NCBI GenBank assembly: GCA_964020085.1 | Contig: OZ026600.1 | Coordinates: 8,325,448-8,389,447 of the forward strand | Direction: 5' to 3' | DNA from: Micromussa lordhowensis | Lineage: Eukaryota > Cnidaria > Anthozoa > Scleractinia > Lobophylliidae | Length of the DNA: 64,000 nt | Shown: piece by piece, positions 21,579-31,989 of the stretch | How the letters are laid out: each line of letters opens with the position of its first letter | Numbering within the stretch: position 1 is the stretch's first letter | The notes under the pieces: generated by a model | Told to the model about the DNA's origin: nothing | Database searches by the model: none | What the model saw: the letters and a program-made list of their open reading frames with translations, nothing else | Made by a program: the position numbers and the translations under genes

Positions 21579-22949
21579 CACAAATTAAAATGTCAGATGT
21601 AGAAACACCCTCCACAAACAGCCATACTTTCCACCCATGTGCGACTGCTACGTTTTAAACGAATTTACCTCCTATATAAAGAAAATCATCGTTGAAATCA
21701 CAGAGACCTGAAAGGTTTCTTCCAGTGATGTAATATATTTCAATTTCCCCTAGGCCCTGACTCAAGACTGACCTTCATGATTTTTCTTTCCGCTGACGAT
21801 TTCCTAACCTTTCAAAACTCCGTAACCCTTAAAATTCTAAGGACGAAAACAACACCCACATGTCATGTAAAACAACATCAGCAAGGTGGGCTTCAATGCT
21901 AAAAATTCCCACAAAACAACTGATCTTTAATATCGGCTTCTCATACTGACAGTAAGGAAATTGTACACATCATCTCCATTTACAAAATAAAACAAGCAAG
22001 CAATCGAAGATAACCTGTATTCATTAATTTTATTACTCATCTTTGACAGAGTAGTTTTCAGCATGATCAGAAAGGCTCACCAATCCATGTGGTCGATTCT
22101 TTCGTTGTTGATATCGTACGCCATATTGTTAAAAATCTGATCCACTCAAGTTTATTTTGACCGAATCTTTGCCTGATTCCAATGGTTCGAACTTTCATGG
22201 CTGTATTTGGACATTTCCAGACCAAAAATCAATGTCTTCATCTCTTTTACACATCGGCTAGTCAATAAACTTCAGAAAACCTTGAACCAAACTCGATTAT
22301 TTCTCGAAAGCCTCAGAACCTCTTATTGCCGGATTTCATACGGTGGGGGCCTGGGTACAAGTCCGTGTATTATGGGATTAACAACACAAGACCCATATAG
22401 TCGGAAAGAGCACACTGAGTTTTACAAAATCCTCAAGTTTCGTGTTAATTGGGCCAATATTGAACATGCAAGATACAGCCATTCAAAAACTGAAAAATTT
22501 GCAAAGAAATGTATGGATTTCCGGACAAGTGTCCGGCAATCCATACATTTGTTACTAAATTTTTCAACAAAAGAAAACTTGTCCAAATTTCGTTGCATTT
22601 GACCTTTAATAAGCAAACCACAACGGCAACGGCAACGAGTACAATGGCTGTGTAAGCGTGCGTTATAATTCTTTGTTCATTTTTTTGCCGTTACAAAACA
22701 ACAACGTGAAATAGCCACATTCTGCACTTTCGAAAGAACGTGAACTACGATGGCCAATTTTTTAAATTTCTTTTTCGAATTTTGTCTTACATATTCTTAC
22801 ATAAACGAAAGAAACGAAACATAAACAAATCCTCCACAAAAACATCCACGCAATGTGCGAGTAACATAACTTACGAGGGATTACCTTGGATGTAAGGTCT
22901 ATATGGAGGATTTAATCTCTTCCTGGAATAGAATAGACCATTTCCGAGT
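21579..22949. other. No gene seen
   Basis: Intergenic. A minor inverted pair lies at about 22490-22560 (AATGTATGGATTTCCGGACA / TGTCCGGCAATCCATACATT), which explains the overlapping open frames on both strands there. Confidence 0.5.
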
Positions 22950-23080
22950 CTAACTACCCATCCTTTTATATGAAAATGAGATTTCATTTGCATTCAAATT
23001 AAACTCATTTTCATAAGAATGGTTGTGCAACAGGTCTCGCTTTGATAGAGAGGTTTAAGGCAACTCGGAAATGGGCTATT
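22950..23080. repeat. Hairpin repeat, copy 2 (family with 15078-15210)
   Basis: Same order as copy 1: TATGAAAATGAGATTTCATT, an inverted arm AAACTCATTTTCAT, GGTTGTGCAACAGG, then ACTCGGAAATGGG. Confidence 0.7.
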
Positions 23081-24493
23081 TTGTAGCACAGCTGGGCTAG
23101 GTTGATGGGCTTGTGTTAGTACTTACTTGACACTTACTTAACACTTACATATACTTAACACTTTCTTAACACAGACAGTTAACTCAGCTGTGCCTCGTTA
23201 TTTGCATATAGTATACGAGTAAAATTCCACTAAAACACGAAAGAAACACAGAGAACGCTGCCTATTTCTTAAATTGCATCATCAACGATTTTAAGATTTT
23301 ACAAGGTCAAGGGCAAAGATTGTTTCTTTCCTGTCTCGTCTATTTTACTTCACGGTCTAACTGGCTCAGAGCGCAGTTCCCGGGTTTTTCCAGCACTTTT
23401 ATTTACCTCCGAGTTAATTCTCTGCTTTCCTATTGCAACAAGCTGACGTATCGAGAGAGCTAACTCGTCGAGCAGTCTTCCAACAAATCGAATTTATATC
23501 TAGCTCTATATTTACATCATCATCAGTGGAAAAAATAAATCCGCAACGAATCGGATAACGTGTGGACGGTGAATCCGGATACTTTCGAATCCGATGACGT
23601 AGCAAAATCGTGTCCAGTCTCTTACCGAACAATAAACCAATATGGCGGCACAACATGTAGGTTTAGTTTCTCTAGAATGATTCCGGATACCATCGGATGC
23701 GTGTGGACAGGCGAATTCAATTTGAATACGCTACGTGTGGACGGGGAAATTTTTGAATTCTGAAAGAAAAAGATGCGGATTCAAAAATATTTTTATATGA
23801 ATGGCTTCGCACGAAGACTGGTTTTGACACAAGGGCAAAAAAGCAACTCGAAAAGGCCCGTTTCATTTGCGTTTGCTCTTAAACATACACGAACTTGGTT
23901 ATAGCGCTTAGTGTAGACAGACCTCATTGACCATTCGCTCAAAGCTAATTGCCTGCATGACTTGTTCTCCTAAAATCTTGGGCAAAGTAGAACTCCTAGC
24001 AGGAATATAATACTACTTTCCAAGACGATTTTGGTAATTTCGTCTTTTGAATTGAAGTTTTATCCCAAAGATTTCAAAGATCTAAAACAGTGTTGCCTGG
24101 AGACGTTTGTCTTCTTGCCAAAATTCTTTAAATAGACGAGAAAACAACAAAACAAGATTGATTACTCCTGGGAGTTAATGAGCCGTAAAATTGGCTTGCT
24201 TTTCTCAAGTCTTGTTTTTAAGTTTGGCATGGAACTTCTGAGAAACTTGAATTCCTTTGTGATTGGCCACGTCCTCATGTTTTTCAAACATTTTAGCCTT
24301 ACTTAATAGACGTTTAAAACAGTTCAAGCCATGCATTCGAGAGGCTTCAGATACTACTTTGCCTGAAGATAGAGTACCTAACCCTAACCCTAAGATCGCT
24401 TAGTAGGTTAGCAACTGGCGATATCAGTAATTCAAAGGACTTAGGGTTTATAAAATGTAAAACAAGCTAAGATGACGGTGAAAATGTCACATA
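23081..24493. other. No gene; possible MITE remnant near 23540-23770
   Basis: GTGTGGACGG occurs at 23557 and 23733 with GAATCCGGATAC / GATTCCGGATAC nearby, reminiscent of the GTGTGGAC elements in LYST introns, but the ends are not clear. Two and a half CCCTAA units occur at 24378-24393, too few to mean a telomere. Confidence 0.4.
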
Positions 24494-24499
24494 TTTATT
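24494..24499 (-). terminator. Candidate polyadenylation signal for the 174-residue gene
   Basis: AATAAA on the minus strand (TTTATT on plus), about 400 nt beyond the stop codon of the unknown charged protein. Confidence 0.35.
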
Positions 24500-24903
24500 G
24501 CAAAGCTGTGAAGTGTATCTTGAGATGACAAACAAACGCACCACTTTACTGTTGCATACCGTGTTGCATATGAAGTGTGACAAATAAACAAGCTATAGAA
24601 CAGAACATCAACTGAAAAATGTACCAATAAAAAAATGTTGTGAAATTGTAAGACTAATTCCTCGTTCCAGTTGGTTCAATTTGCTGAAAACAGCTTAGAG
24701 GATTTGCCTTCGTACCACAATGTCTTATGACGGTAAGAATTTGAAATTATTATTTTGTAATAGCCCCGTTCTACTTTGGCAACCTTTTGAGTTTCCAGCT
24801 CTTAGAAGCTGCCATAAAAACGGCATTTTTTCTTTCCTGTTGTGAAGTGACTTCGTAATGTCTTTCAGCGGCGGTCTTCGTGTCCGTCAGAGTCAAGGGA
24901 ATG

Positions 24904-25428
24904 TTATAAACGATGTTGGCTACTTTTGAATGCCTTTTGATCGCTGTTATTGTCCTCGGAGCCACCCTTTGCTAATCGTCCTTTTCGAGGTGTACGTTTA
25001 CCAGTCGAATCTTTGATTTTTGGAAAACCAATGAGCCAATTGTGAAATTGTGACTCTTTTGAGATGGATCGCTTCATAATTTGCGGAACGTTAGCTTCGG
25101 TACACGTGATTGCAGGAAATGTTTCGTCGCTTCTTTCAGTGCTAAAACGACGAAGTAATCTTTGTTTCTCTTTTCTTGTCCACCCTTCATAAGTTTTCTC
25201 CCTGTTCAACGAGGGTAACTGTTGATTTTGCGCCTCTCTCGCAAAGCGTTTCCTATCTCTAGACATCTTTATCAAGTCTTCTTTAACTTTTCTCTCTTCA
25301 AACTTGTTATCGATATAGGTTTGCATCATTTCTTTATCGATTTCTTGCTCGGTGACTTCGAGTTTCTTGGTCCGTTCTTGAAAACTTTTCAGAGCTTTAT
25401 CGTAAACAGATTGATGGCCTCTCGTCAT
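24904..25428 (-). CDS. Charged protein of unknown function, 174 residues
   Basis: A single open frame on the minus strand from an ATG at 25426-25428. The N-terminal half is highly charged and probably coiled coil (KALKSFQERTKKLEVTEQEI, EERKVKEDLIKMSRDRKRFA). It is followed by a basic stretch with a possible kinase-site motif (KQRLLRRFSTERSD) and a Lys/Arg-rich tail (TGKRTPRKGRLAKGG). There is no signal peptide or membrane segment. A possible donor (ACTG|GTAAAC at 25002/25001) near the 3' end means the last 30 or so codons could instead be intron, with further exons downstream. I do not recognise the family. Candidate AATAAA for the same strand is at 24494-24499. The amino-acid bias, length and intact frame argue for a real gene. 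Confidence 0.6.
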   Translation of the reverse strand: MTRGHQSVYDKALKSFQERTKKLEVTEQEIDKEMMQTYIDNKFEERKVKEDLIKMSRDRKRFAREAQNQQLPSLNREKTYEGWTRKEKQRLLRRFSTERSDETFPAITCTEANVPQIMKRSISKESQFHNWLIGFPKIKDSTGKRTPRKGRLAKGGSEDNNSDQKAFKSSQHRL

Positions 25429-26081
25429 GACCTCTTTGCAAATAAACCATGTAGGGCTGTTGTCAGTTTAACTCCAAATGATAAACAATCCGTCAGCAAC
25501 GACACGAAATGAATTTCATTCGTTGTGAATAATTCCGTTGTTCTTCTTAATTAGGTCTTAAACATCAGCCATTCAGTTGCCCAGTCTTTGCTGCTAAGTA
25601 ATCCACTTAAAACTTTGCGACCTAAGTTAACAATTTAAGGGGCGTGAGTAATTTGCAATACGGATTATTTGTATCACATATGAGCAGCGTATTGACAATT
25701 AACTTATCAACCCAAAAAGGAGGCAAGTCGCGTTGCTTGTCAAATATTCACTCATTCGTGATGAAATGAAAATGAACAATAGTCCAAGAAAAGGACACAA
25801 ACTTGTAAAACGTCATTAACATAACAACAAACCATTCCTGAAGTTTATAATGATCAATTAACTTCTTCGCGTATTTAATCTTGTAATTCCATAAATAATG
25901 TGTGCACCTTTCAAAAGGCAAAACGAAAAGTCCTCACTGGTAATTTGAAAACTACGTTTAAAGTAGTAAATAAGTGCTGGGTAAATGCAATTTTTATTAC
26001 CTTATTATTCAAATGTGTCCCACCGAGTCTATTTTGATACAGTTTGCTGAGGTAGACCAGCATGTCACTTGTGGCGGACAA
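25429..26081. other. Upstream region of the 174-residue gene; nothing else seen
   Basis: The 5' flank of the minus-strand gene starting at 25428, up to the edge of the 219-bp satellite. No clear promoter element can be named. Confidence 0.4.
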
Positions 26082-26087
26082 CGTCGA

Positions 26088-27991
26088 AGTTTGCTGCAAA
26101 ATGTTGCTCTATGTTTGCACTTCAAGTGCATACTAATTAGGAGATGATGCCATTTGCGCCAGGGTGTTTTTGAAGCCCCTATAGTCGGCCTACTTTTTTG
26201 AGCATTTTCCCTTGGTCCCCCCTTGGCAAAATCTCTGAAAATGGCCGATTTAGGTGTCCTCGCCAAATTTGTCATAACTCGGCTATACGGACACTTATGG
26301 AGCCGCAGTTTGCAGCAAAATGTTGCTCTATGTTTGCACTTCAAGTGCATACTAATTAGGAGATGATGCCATTTGCGCCAGGGTGTTTTTGAAGCCCCTA
26401 TAGTCGGCCTACTTTTTTGAGCATTTTCCCTTGGTCCCCCCTTGGCAAAATCTCAGAAAATGGCCGATTTAGGTGTCCTCGCCAAATTTGTCATAACTCG
26501 ACTATACGGACACTTATGGAGCCGCAGTTTGCAGCCAAATGTTGCTCTATGTTTGCACTTCAAGTGCATACTAATTAGGAGATGATGCCATTTGCGCCAG
26601 GGTGTTTTTGAAGCCCCTATAGTCGGCCTACTTTTTTGAGCATTTTCCCTTGGTCCCCCCTTGGCAAAATCTCAGAAAATGGCCGATTTAGGTGTCCTCG
26701 CCAAATTTGTCATAACTCGGCTATACGGACACTTATGGAGCCGCAGTTTGCAGCAAAATGTTGCTCTATGTTTGCACTTCAAGTGCATACTAATTAGGAG
26801 ATGATGCCATTTGCGCCAGGGTGTTTTTGAAGCCCCTATAGTCGGCCTACTTTTTTGAGCATTTTCCCTTGGTCCCCCCTTGGCAAAATCTCAGAAAATG
26901 GCCGATTTAGGTGTCCTCGCCAAATTTGTCATAACTCGGCTATACGGACACTTATGGAGCCGCAGTTTGCAGCAAAATGTTGCTCTATGTTTGCACTTCA
27001 AGTGCATACTAATTAGGAGATGATGCCATTTGCGCCAGGGTGTTTTTGAAGCCCCTATAGTCGGCCTACTTTTTTGAGCATTTTCCCTTGGCCCCCCCTT
27101 GGCAAAATCTCAGAAAATGGCCGATTTAGGTGTCCTCGCCAAATTTGTCATAACTCGGCTATACGGACACTTATGGAGCCGCAGTTTGCAGCGAAATGTT
27201 GCTCTATGTTTGCAATTCAAGTGCATACTAATTAGGAGATGATGCCATTTGCGCCAGGGTGTTTTTGAAGCCCCTATAGTCGGCCTACTTTTTTGAGCAT
27301 TTTCCCTTGGTCCCCCCTTGGCAAAATCTCAGAAAATGGTCGATTTAGGTGTCCTCGCCAAATTTGTCATAACTCGGCTATACGGACACTTATGGAGCCG
27401 CAGTTTGCAGCGAAATGTTGCTCTATGTTTGCACTTCAAGTGCATACTAATTAGGAGATGATGCCATTTGCGCCAGGGTGTTTTTGAAGCCCCTATAGTC
27501 GGCCTACTTTTTTGAGCATTTTCCCTTGGTCCCCCCTTGGCAAAATCTCAGAAAATGGCCGATTTAGGTGTCCTCGCCAAATTTGTCATAACTCGGCTAT
27601 ACGGACACTTATGGAGCCGCAGTTTGCAGCGAAATGTTGCTCTATGTTTGCACTTCAAGTGCATACTAATTAGGAGATGATGCCATTTGCGCCAGGGTGT
27701 TTTTGAAGCCCCTATAGTCGGCCTACTTTTTTGAGCATTTTCCCTTGGTCCCCCCTTGGCAAAATCTCTGAAAATGGCCGATTTAGGTGTCCTCGCCAAA
27801 TTTGTCATAACTCGGCTATACGGACACTTATGGAGCCGCAGTTTGCAGCAAAATGTTGCTCTATGTTTGCACTTCAAGTGCATACTAATTAGGAGATGAT
27901 GCCATTTGCGCCAGGGTGTTTTTGAAGCCCCTATAGTCGGCCTACTTTTTTGAGCATTTTCCCTTGGTCCCCCCTTGGCAAAATCTCAGAA
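26088..27991. repeat. 219-bp tandem satellite, about 8.7 units
   Basis: AGCCGCAGTTTGCAGC recurs at 26301, 26520, 26739, 26958, 27177, 27396, 27615 and 27834, an exact 219-bp period with very few substitutions. The array starts and ends inside a unit. Because 219 is a multiple of three, a minus-strand frame (MHLKCKHRATFCCKLRLHK) stays open across units where a codon reads AGA rather than TGA. I regard this as a by-product and not a gene. Confidence 0.93.
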
Positions 27992-27999
27992 GACGTAAG

Positions 28000-29066
28000 A
28001 CATGTTCATTGCGCCAAATGAACTTTTGAAAATTAATCGCTTTTTGCTTGTCTACTGTCAAATCTATCCTAAACTTTTTCAAATATATAGCTGTTTTGAA
28101 GTGTCGTACAGACAGCATATTCACAGGACCTCAATGGGTGGTGGCTTTTTTTCCTTACGCACAAAATCGCCTTCAACTTAAAGGAATCCTGAAAATAGTA
28201 GTTCACTAAGATAGAGAAACGTCAAAGAGATAATAATAAACCATAAAGAAACAAGGATGGTCAAGGATGGAGAAGATTGACACGGATTACAAACGATAAA
28301 CTTAAAACATTTAGCCTAAACTCAAGCCGGATGCGCAAACCATGACACAAACCATTGCTTCAAAGAGAAAAGTTATTTTTATTGTTTAGGAAATTAGAAA
28401 TTTGTTTTGATTACCGTGAACACATTTAAGCTTTTAAGACCATTTCGAACCATTCCGGGTTGGTAAATGGTATTAGAGAGTTTAAGGATGACGTTTACGG
28501 CAGACGCAAACGGCAGAGAGTACCTCTGATTTTTTTATTATTTTCTTGTAATCCTTAAATAAATCACACAAAAATAGAAAAATGTCTCCTACTATTCACC
28601 GCAAATACAAATATTTTCACTTCGTTGTACAAACAGCTGAAGACGGACGGCAAAAGTTTCAGTTTTGCCGTGGAACGTTATGTTTAATCTCTCTAAAAAA
28701 AATCATAACTTTTACGCCTAACGGCTAAATGTTTGGCCCGTTCTACGGCTAAGGGTTAACCCCCACTATTGTGTCGACTTTTTTAATCTGATGACAAAAC
28801 CTATCGAAATAATGCTCATGATAGTCCCTTTGAAAACGAGACATCAAAACATTTAAGTTTCCTGCTGTCAGTGAGTGCGCCTCTTTCTCATACTTACCAG
28901 AGGTCAAGACCTACTTTAAGCAAATCTGCTAACAGTTTTCTGTCTATTCATCCAGATTCCTGGTGAACCAAGTGCTTGGCAATGACAAAAAACAAACAAA
29001 CAGATCAAAACAAATCAAAACAAAAACAACAAGGGAAAAACATTGCTACAAAATTCGGTAATCACC
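28000..29066. other. No gene seen
   Basis: AT-rich intergenic DNA between the satellite and the MITE upstream of the KCNMB-like gene. No exon or repeat I can support. Confidence 0.55.
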
Positions 29067-29070
29067 AATA

Positions 29071-29398
29071 GACCTTTTTACCGATACGGCGGCCATCTTG
29101 AATTCTATTGTTTTGTCTGAGAAATTATGGGCTGCCGAGGGGGCAATCGCTGGAAAATTTATCGTATACACAGCTTTCAGGATAAATTTTTACTGCTTGT
29201 CTCTCATATTCCATAACAAATATTACAAGCGTTACATTTTTCCGTCACGATATTTGGCAGTTGTTCCGATGGTTATCGAAAAATTATTGTTAAACGTTAT
29301 CACGCCACAGTATTCTTTTTAATTATTGCTCATCTGCCCCCTGGGCATCCCATAATTTCCTCGGAATTCAAGATGGCCGCCGTATCGGTAAAAAGGTC
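29071..29398. mobile_element. TA-flanked MITE with long inverted arms
   Basis: Left end GACCTTTTTACCGATACGGC and right end GCCGTATCGGTAAAAAGGTC are exact complements, extending through GGCCATCTTGAATTC and then imperfectly over about 80 bp in all. TA flanks both ends, which fits Tc1/mariner-type insertion. It lies about 330 bp upstream of the KCNMB-like start codon. Confidence 0.8.
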
Positions 29399-29686
29399 TA
29401 TTATTTTATGGGAAAGTGGGCGTTCATAGATACTTGAGACAACAGCAAGGTCTCCCTATTCTCAGCTCTCTGCGTCAATTTGATTTATTCAAACTCCGTG
29501 AAAAATAAAATCAATTAATTATGTTAAGAAACTGAATTTCATGCAGCTTCAAAGCTAAACAATGGGAAGTTCAGCTCCCGCAAGACAGCAATTGTCTTCA
29601 AGTTTTACCTCACTGGGGAGGCTACAATGAAAATGTCAGAAAGAAACGTAATTTCATTAACATCTCTTTGTGTAAACGTACCCGCC

Positions 29687-29761
29687 ATGTCGAAACCGCT
29701 TAGCCGAGGGACATTGAAAATCCAAAATGCCTTCAAAATGCAAAACGTTGCTTGCTTCTAA
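29687..29761 (+). promoter_or_regulatory. Short upstream ORF overlapping the KCNMB-like start codon
   Basis: An ATG at 29687 opens 24 sense codons ending in TAA at 29759-29761, out of frame with and overlapping the main ATG at 29727. Its context (GCCATGT) is no weaker than that of the main start (AAAATGC), so it could lower translation of the main frame if it lies in the mRNA. The transcription start is not visible from the sequence. Confidence 0.45.
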
Positions 29762-31603
29762 ATTGAATCGATTTCTGTGCATTCGATTTTCTTTCCTGAT
29801 AATTGGTGTAGGTTTCGGCCTGCTTATTTACTACGGAGTCACAGAAGTGTTACCAGCGGCCAAAGCAAGACACTTTCAGGAGACAAGCTGCTTCGTGAAT
29901 AACAGCACATTCGACGGTGAAGAAGTCTGTGATTGTGGAGCTGGCTTCCCACTCAGCTCGTGCTATCCATGTCTTAAGATTCACGTTGAATTTAGAACAG
30001 AGAATACTGGGAAAGCTACTGTAAACGCTAGCATGGATGGTCTACAGTCTATTCTGTACGAAGATGTTAGCAGTGTCAGCGATAAGGTACTCAATTAGCT
30101 GAACTTGTAAACACCGTGCGTGTCATTTAACTCTCCTGAATTGGTAAACTCTTGAACAGTTATCACAGTAGGAATGAATGATGTAGCGTGATCTTCAAAA
30201 TATCTTATGGCGGAGTTTTTTATTTCAATTCCAAGTGATGATTTATAGTTGTAACTGCCTACACCATACTGCAGTTTGCTTTGGGAGTGTTAGCTGGTAA
30301 AATTTTGCCAAATTAACAGTTTCCCCTGCTGCTTCACAGATACGGGTTACCTCTGTAGGTACCGTTCACAGATATAATACCAAAAAATAAAAGACAAGAT
30401 ACAATACTGCTCTAATATACAAAATAACGAGATACAAAGTTAAACAATGCGATTCCTTTGTATCCAGTACTCACAAAAAAAAACCCAACAGATACGGGGC
30501 ACTGATGACTGGCCTCAGGAGAAAATCACTTAATTGGAAACCAACTAAGCACTTATCATACTCAGCTTGTGAAATTCCATCTCTCAGGGCATTCCCCTAA
30601 TCTCTTCTTTTCTTCCCTACTCTTATATTAGTACTAATACCGTCGAGGCTATCTAGAGCAAAGTATATTTTGCAGTGCTTCTTTACAAACTATCTGGAAA
30701 AACACCTGGACAGAACAACTTCAATACAGCTCGTATTCAAAGCACGATGAAACGCCAGGGCCCTAAGCCTTGCCCATCCAGCTTATTTTAAAATGGTCTT
30801 CCCAATTCTGGCATTCTTAACGTTGTAGTACTTATTTTTAACATGATATTATTAGATGTTAGATGATAGATACTACAGTTGAATTCATCTATTTCAAACT
30901 CTCAGAAGAAACGAAACATAGTTCGAAATAGCTGATAGTAAAAGACTGAATCCATGGGAAATGGTTTTGAGTTCGAAATAGCGGGAAAATTCGAATTAGC
31001 CGCTAATTCGAATTTCTCGGTTGGACCCCAACTGTCTACTGTCCAACTGTCCCTCCCGTTATCTGACGAGCTTATTTAAAGCGGTATTACATATATAACT
31101 CTTTCCGATCGCTGTTCAAGTTAATTTATAAACTGTCAATACGTTTAAGTTATGGCACGACAAACACTTAGCGCTTAGATTTTAACTTTGTTATGTTTAC
31201 TTTAACACAGTGCACTTTTAGACCGCCATCTTGCTGCTCCCGTTTCAAAGGGGAAAATCAACACCAAGTCCGGGACTTCATGGAAAAGAAAGGACGGAAT
31301 GGTTCAAGGATCGTCTGCTACTACAACAAGTTCAACCACACCGAGGTTATAGCGACCAGAGGAAACTATCAGTTAATGACATTTATGGCGCTATTCTGGC
31401 CATTAGTAGTAATTATTTCCGGCTTCAGTTTGATGAAATACGTAAAACATCTCCAGCCAGAAACAGTGAAGACGAAATCAACAGAAGACAGGAGACGTAT
31501 TCTGGTGTTAAGCACGCTGACTGCATTCCTTAGGGCTGAAGGCCAACCTGCAGCTTACCATTCTCACACTGTGCCTGGTTCACGAAACAGCAGTTTAGTG
31601 TAG
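29727..31603 (+). CDS. BK-channel beta-subunit-like (KCNMB-like) two-TM protein, two exons
   Basis: Exon 1 is 29727-30086 (donor AAG|GTACTC) and exon 2 is 31211-31603 (acceptor TTTAACACAG|TGC). Both junctions are phase 0, giving 250 residues. Layout seen: short N-terminal tail, membrane segment 1 at about residues 18-42 (FSFLIIGVGFGLLIYYGV), an extracellular loop of about 130 residues, membrane segment 2 at about 174-196 (FMALFWPLVVIISGFSLM), and a C-terminal cytosolic tail. The loop has nine cysteines (C55, C68, C70, C79, C82, C121, C128, C129, C156) and N-glycosylation sites near N58/N59, N100, N150 and N162. SCYPCLKIHVEF and FMALFWP match the conserved YPCL and LFWP motifs of KCNMB proteins, and the spacing fits. 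Family role: auxiliary subunits that tune calcium and voltage gating of Slo1 potassium channels; binding to Slo here is inferred. An upstream ORF overlaps the start. The C-terminal tail is longer than in vertebrate betas and may end differently. Confidence 0.82.
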
Positions 31604-31805
31604 TTTAGTATGCCCTTGTTGATATAGTTACACGTTGACGCTTTTGAATTACTTACAAGCTGTTGTCATGACACTAGTTTTATCTGTCTATGTCAAATGT
31701 CAAATGTTTGTTTATAGTGGACATGCACTTAGCTACACAAGCTAGTTTACAGGCATGCCACTCAAACAGCTGAAACAAATAATTCAAATTTAAACATAAC
31801 ATTGT

Positions 31806-31980
31806 TAAGAATCCCAACTGGCCGGAGGCAGACCAGTTGGCTATTTACAAGTGTGGCCGAGGATTTGAACTCGGGCGTTCCGTGAAACAAATCCAGCTAG
31901 TGGCCAGAGCGAGACTCGAACCCGGGACCGCTGGTTTGCGAGTCCGACGCGCTGACCACTTGGCCACGCTGCCTCCTATC
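31806..31980 (-). mobile_element. tRNA-derived SINE, copy 1
   Basis: Read on the minus strand, the 5' end carries a pol III A box TGGCCAAGTGG (31956-31966) and B box GGTTCGAGTC (31913-31922), 34 bases apart. A second B-box-like GAGTTCAAATCC follows at about 31860-31871, suggesting a dimeric head. The 3' end GGGATTCTTAA is shared with the copy at 57202. A functional tRNA is unlikely because the acceptor stem does not close well. Confidence 0.7.
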
Positions 31981-31989
31981 TGCTCCCGG

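Noticed and set aside
24378..24393. Telomere-like CCCTAA repeats
   Set aside because: Only about two and a half units; a similar very short run occurs near 11866. Interstitial chance or remnant, not a chromosome end.
26009..27883. Minus-strand frames of about 110 codons in the 219-bp array
   Set aside because: They repeat because the unit is a multiple of three; most units have a TGA, and there is no start context or family match.
31231..31533. 100-codon plus frame overlapping KCNMB-like exon 2
   Set aside because: It is a shifted-frame shadow of exon 2, which has a phase-matched acceptor and the family motifs in the other frame.
31906..31979. A tRNA gene with good A and B boxes
   Set aside because: The acceptor and anticodon stems do not close convincingly, and the sequence continues into a body shared with 57202, so it is a SINE head.
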